This document shows, in pieces, positions 39,564-42,662 of a stretch of 42,662 nt of DNA. The notes below the pieces were generated by a model. That model made no database searches, was not told the DNA's origin, and saw nothing but the letters and a program-made list of their open reading frames with translations. The stretch is taken from contig CALHVU010000002.1 in assembly GCA_938036925.1 (NCBI GenBank), positions 1 to 42,662 of the forward strand. The letters run 5' to 3'. This DNA comes from an uncultured Atopobium sp. GTDB lineage: Bacteria > Actinomycetota > Coriobacteriia > Coriobacteriales > Atopobiaceae. Each line of letters starts with the position of its first letter. The stretch's first letter is position 1. A program made the position numbers and the translations under genes.

Positions 39564-41708
39564 TTATGGAGTTCCTGTTCCAGTTCCAGTTCCAGTGCCC
39601 GTTCCTGTTCCGGTGCCCGTTCCTGTTCCGGTGCCCGTACCAGTACCAGTACCAGGAGTGGCTGGAGTGGTAGGAGTGGTAGGAGTAGTAGGAGTAGTGG
39701 TTGAATCGTCCTCTTCCTCTTCCTCCTCTTCCTCTTCCTCTTCGTCGTCATCTTTCTTTTCTTGCTTGGCATTAGCAGAGCCACCAACAAACTTCCAGTA
39801 GCTATCAGGCTTGTAAGAGATAGTTTCAGTAGTTTTAGGGAACTCAGCACGAGCAACACCAGAAAGTGCTGCGTTCATGTAGTACGCCCAAACATACTGT
39901 GCGGTAACAAAGGTAGAAGACTCTCCACCGCCAATGATAACGGGGTCACGACTATCTGGATATCCACACCAAGCTACGGTTGCAAGCTGTGGGGTATAGG
40001 CGCAGAACCAAAGGTCCTCGGAGTTATCGGAAGTACCCGTCTTACCTGCAACTGGCTGGTTGAAGGTCTTCAGGTTGTAAGCATAGCGACCAGTACCGGA
40101 GGTAAGAACGCCGCTCAGAACATCGGTAGCTGCCGCAGCAACAGCAGGACTAATTGCCTGAACCGGATTGTCCTTGTGCTCGTAGATAACGTTGCCGTTA
40201 CGGTCTTCGATGCGTGTAATTGCTACAGCATCACGACGAACACCGCCTGCAGCAAGCGTTGCAAATGCTGTGCACTGCTCAATAGGGGTTACGCCCTGAG
40301 AACCAAGAGTGGTAGACAGGTATGGCTGTAGCTGAGTGCGAATACCCATGGCATAGCACGTCTGAAGGATCTTATCGATACCAATAGCTTCAGCAACCTG
40401 TGCGTAAACAGTGTTGGACGAGTAAACCGTACCTTGACGCAGGGTAATTGCGCCGTAGCTGTAGTTGCCAGCGTTTTTAACCAACCAGGTTGGCGTAATT
40501 TGCATAGGGGAGTTGCCGTTAAGAACAATCTCTGGGTTCATACCCTCAGAAAGGGCTGCTACCAGCGTATACATCTTAAAACTGGAGCCCATCTGACGAT
40601 TGCTACTGGTTGCAATGTTGTACTGACTCTTTGAGTAATCCTGTCCACCAACCATTGCTTTAATGTAGCCAGTTTGAGGATCAATGGAAACCAAAGCAGC
40701 GCCCAGGCGAGGGTTGCCAAGCTCAGCAATACGCCTTGTAGCAGCCTCATCAGCATCTTTCTGAAGGTCAGGATCAAGCGTAGTGTAAACGCGCAATCCA
40801 CCCTGAAGAATAGTATCGCTATCAAAGTCTTCCTGAAGCAGGCTACGAATGTAGTCAGTCCAGTAAGGGAACTGGCCAATGTTGTCGGTCAAAGTACCAG
40901 GGTTAAGTACTAAGTCCTCAGCAACAGCTTCATCGTACTGCTCCTGTGTAATGTCTCCCGCACGAAGCATACGCTCAAGAACGGTATTGCGTCTTTCTCT
41001 TGCTGCCTCTGGATTAACAGTTGGGTCATAGGCAGAAGGAGCATTTGGAAGGCCAGCAAGCGTTGCAGCCTCAGCAAGAGTCAAATCACTTGCATGCTTG
41101 TTAAAGTAGATAATACTTGCAGCTTCAATACCGTAAGCACCATTACCGTAGTAAATGGTGTTGAGGTACATATTAAGAATCTGGTCCTTAGTAAACTTCT
41201 TCTCCATCTGAATAGAGATGTAAGCCTCGCGGACCTTACGCTTCAAAGAGCGCTCAAACTGCTCGTTAGAAAGAACAGTGTTACGAACAAGCTGCTGCGT
41301 AATAGTGGAAGCACCTTCGCCGCCACCAAACAGCGAGCCAACAGATGCGCGGACAATACCCCAGGGGTCAATACCGCTGTGGGAATAGAAGCGCTTATCC
41401 TCAGTATCAATGGTACCCTGAATAACATAAGGAGAAATCTGATCCAAGGTAACTGAGCGACGCTGCTGCAGATAGAAGTCAGCAATATCGTTACCCTTGG
41501 AGTCATAAACGCGGGTAGGCTCTGCTACCAGGTAGGCATCAGCAGAGTTGTAATCTGGCAGGTCCTCGAGCCATGAAGAAACAGCTGCACCCAAAGAAAG
41601 AGCAAGTGCAAGCGCGAGAAGAGCCATAAAGCCAAAGAATCCAGCAATGCCAAAACCTACGGCATGTGTATTTGCGTGTTTACGTGCACGACGGGTTCTA
41701 ATACCCAT
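39564..41708 (-). CDS. class A penicillin-binding protein (bifunctional transglycosylase/transpeptidase)
   Basis: 714 residues. A basic cytoplasmic N-terminus and a membrane helix (about 17-45) precede the glycosyltransferase domain (TIDTEDKRFYSHSGID, GASTITQQLVRN) and the transpeptidase domain with SSFK, SSN and KTGTSDN motifs. It polymerises and cross-links peptidoglycan outside the membrane. The C-terminus is low complexity: a run of eleven Glu, Thr-Thr-Pro repeats, then about 15 Gly-Thr pairs. AAGGAGG precedes the ATG. It lies divergent from tyrS. The tail probably reaches into the wall; its length may vary between strains. Confidence 0.94.
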   Translation of the reverse strand: MGIRTRRARKHANTHAVGFGIAGFFGFMALLALALALSLGAAVSSWLEDLPDYNSADAYLVAEPTRVYDSKGNDIADFYLQQRRSVTLDQISPYVIQGTIDTEDKRFYSHSGIDPWGIVRASVGSLFGGGEGASTITQQLVRNTVLSNEQFERSLKRKVREAYISIQMEKKFTKDQILNMYLNTIYYGNGAYGIEAASIIYFNKHASDLTLAEAATLAGLPNAPSAYDPTVNPEAARERRNTVLERMLRAGDITQEQYDEAVAEDLVLNPGTLTDNIGQFPYWTDYIRSLLQEDFDSDTILQGGLRVYTTLDPDLQKDADEAATRRIAELGNPRLGAALVSIDPQTGYIKAMVGGQDYSKSQYNIATSSNRQMGSSFKMYTLVAALSEGMNPEIVLNGNSPMQITPTWLVKNAGNYSYGAITLRQGTVYSSNTVYAQVAEAIGIDKILQTCYAMGIRTQLQPYLSTTLGSQGVTPIEQCTAFATLAAGGVRRDAVAITRIEDRNGNVIYEHKDNPVQAISPAVAAAATDVLSGVLTSGTGRYAYNLKTFNQPVAGKTGTSDNSEDLWFCAYTPQLATVAWCGYPDSRDPVIIGGGESSTFVTAQYVWAYYMNAALSGVARAEFPKTTETISYKPDSYWKFVGGSANAKQEKKDDDEEEEEEEEEEEDDSTTTPTTPTTPTTPATPGTGTGTGTGTGTGTGTGTGTGTGTGTGTP
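39569..39653. repeat. Gly-Thr-coding microsatellite in the PBP tail
   Basis: Hexamer-based repeats encode alternating Gly and Thr on the minus strand. An 18-base unit is duplicated in tandem near 39600-39640. Slippage in steps of six bases would keep the frame. Confidence 0.75.
39705..39755. repeat. Asp/Glu-coding triplet repeat in the PBP tail
   Basis: GAG/GAA/GAC triplets on the minus strand encode an uninterrupted acidic run of about 16 residues. It is prone to triplet slippage. Confidence 0.65.
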
Positions 41709-41734
41709 TGAGCCTCCTTGTCATAGCTCCCACT

Positions 41735-41764
41735 ATTATAGTCTGATATTTATGTTTCAGTGAA
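41735..41764 (-). promoter_or_regulatory. promoter of the PBP gene
   Basis: The minus strand has TTCACT (41764-41759) and a consensus TATAAT (41740-41735) with an 18-base spacer, 27 bases before the start codon. Confidence 0.55.
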
Positions 41765-41767
41765 TAA

Positions 41768-41781
41768 AGAGTTACAACTCT
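41768..41781. promoter_or_regulatory. dyad between the PBP and tyrS promoters
   Basis: AGAGTT and AACTCT are perfect inverted arms around AC. The dyad lies next to the PBP -35 and about 30 bases before the tyrS -35, so it could be an operator for both. Confidence 0.35.
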
Positions 41782-41809
41782 GTTGTATTCTGATAGATAA
41801 CATTTTGAA

Positions 41810-41838
41810 TTGATACTATTTGAAGCAGTAACTATATG
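41810..41838 (+). promoter_or_regulatory. promoter of tyrS
   Basis: TTGATA (41810-41815) and TATATG (41833-41838) have the ideal 17-base spacer. The leader of about 25 bases is too short for a T-box. Confidence 0.5.
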
Positions 41839-41869
41839 GTTTAACAGGCTTGCGTTGAGAGGATACAGA

Positions 41870-42662
41870 GTGCTTTCAGTAGAAGAACAGCTCCGTGTTA
41901 TTACTTCAGGAACTATGCAGATTGTTCCTTTGGACGGTTTAAAAGAGAAACTCAAAAAGGGCACTCCTCTTAACATTAAGCTCGGCGTTGATCCAACAAG
42001 TCCTGATTTGCACCTGGGTCATGCAGTTCCTCTGCGCAAGATGCGTCAGTTCCAAGACCTTGGCCATAATGTCACCTTGATTATTGGTAGCGGCACCGCG
42101 CTGATCGGAGACCCTTCCGGACGCGATTCTACCCGTCCTCCTCTCACTGCAGAGCAGGTGGATGCAAACGCAGAGACCTATGTTAACCAGGCTATGAAGA
42201 TTCTTGATCCAGAAAGAACCACTGTTGTTCATAACGGTGACTGGATTAAGCCTATGAATCTTGAGACCATGCTTGGCCTTATGAGCAAGTTCACCATTGC
42301 TCGTATTCTTGAGCGAGAAGACTTCTCTAATCGCTATCATAATCAGCAGCCAATTGCGCTTCACGAGTTCATTTATCCAGTTCTTCAGGCATACGATTCT
42401 GTTGTTATCAAGGCAGATGTAGAGATGGGCGGAAACGACCAGATTTTCAACCTGCTTGCTGGTCGCGATCTTATGCGTGATATGGACATGGAGCCTCAGA
42501 TTGCGCTTACTATGCCTTTGCTTGTAGGTACTGACGGCACTAAGAAGATGAGTAAGTCTTACGGCAACTACATTGGACTGACTGACGAGCCAAACGATAT
42601 GTTTGGTAAGGTCATGTCTATTACTGACGAGATTATTCCAATGTATTACCGTCTTTGCTCCA
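41870..42662 (+). CDS. tyrS: tyrosyl-tRNA synthetase, 5' part
   Basis: Class I synthetase that charges tRNA-Tyr. The GTG start at 41870 has GAGAGG upstream. About 264 codons are present and the gene runs off the window. The HIGH-type motif is HLGH in GVDPTSPDLHLGHAV, followed by RQFQDLGHNVTLIIG and GDPSGR. The KMSKS motif is intact (KKMSKSYGN). The pattern matches the TyrZ-like subgroup. The C-terminal S4-type domain is beyond the window end, so its presence cannot be judged. Confidence 0.93.
   Translation, partial: MLSVEEQLRVITSGTMQIVPLDGLKEKLKKGTPLNIKLGVDPTSPDLHLGHAVPLRKMRQFQDLGHNVTLIIGSGTALIGDPSGRDSTRPPLTAEQVDANAETYVNQAMKILDPERTTVVHNGDWIKPMNLETMLGLMSKFTIARILEREDFSNRYHNQQPIALHEFIYPVLQAYDSVVIKADVEMGGNDQIFNLLAGRDLMRDMDMEPQIALTMPLLVGTDGTKKMSKSYGNYIGLTDEPNDMFGKVMSITDEIIPMYYRLCS

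Noticed and set aside
39569..39653. Short regular repeats as a CRISPR array
   Set aside because: Units of 6-18 bases without spacers, in frame within the PBP gene and encoding Gly-Thr.
41740..41869. T-box leader for tyrS
   Set aside because: The leader predicted from the promoter is about 25 bases, too short for a specifier stem and antiterminator, and no T-box sequence is visible.

Overview
The window looks like a chromosomal segment from an Atopobiaceae-type member of the Coriobacteriia (Lancefieldella/Atopobium-like), with base composition in the mid-40s % GC by eye. This is inference from gene content, not a database match. The clues are a Gram-positive Tad pilus locus without a secretin, a CarD-family regulator, an RDAC-type small protein, a Tat/lipobox tannase-like protein of the kind common in Coriobacteriia, and lactic fermentation genes. 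There are no rRNA genes, phage genes, insertion sequences or CRISPR arrays. One tRNA gene (Phe) is present.

Layout. 1-2800: a minus-strand block with a DUF4342/UBA-like membrane protein and an OmpR-type response regulator with its sensor kinase. 3094-6641: a plus-strand pair of half-size ABC exporters, probably a heterodimer. 6733-9259: minus-strand D-lactate dehydrogenase and pyruvate kinase, the last two steps of homolactic fermentation. 9377-13419: a P-type Ca2+-ATPase behind a structured 5' leader, followed closely by the ribosome-assembly GTPase rsgA. 13494-23248: a short promoter/hairpin element and an AT-rich leader, then a tightly overlapping Tad/Flp pilus operon (CpaB, TadZ, CpaF, TadB, TadC, Flp pilin, a small anchored protein, three TadE-type minor pilins, a large TadG-like protein, a DUF192 protein and a small zinc-ribbon protein). 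23304-25655: a DUF2207 membrane protein and a small XRE regulator. 25814-33191: tRNA-Phe, an RDAC protein, a tannase-like lipoprotein, an anchored cyclophilin, CarD, an ACT-domain protein, a HAD phosphatase and the Kup potassium transporter. 33308-42662: an RlmKL-like methyltransferase, an alpha-phosphohexomutase, a membrane-anchored C39-like protein, ArgR, a class A penicillin-binding protein and the 5' part of tyrS.

Functional themes. The cell-surface theme is strong: Tad pilus, DUF2207 protein, lipoprotein esterase homologue, anchored cyclophilin, C39-like protein and PBP1A. Three of the enzymes look catalytically altered. The tannase-like protein has Ala at the nucleophile serine position, the C39-like protein has Ser at the cysteine position, and the RlmL half of RlmKL has lost both its SAM loop and its NPPY motif.

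The signal least explained by ordinary annotation is the 11-mer GCGAGAAACCC. I found it eight times on the two strands, against roughly 0.01-0.02 expected by chance. It lies in three different reading frames of unrelated genes and in two intergenic terminator regions. It therefore behaves like a DNA-level signal (uptake-sequence-like, Chi-like or architectural) rather than a protein motif.
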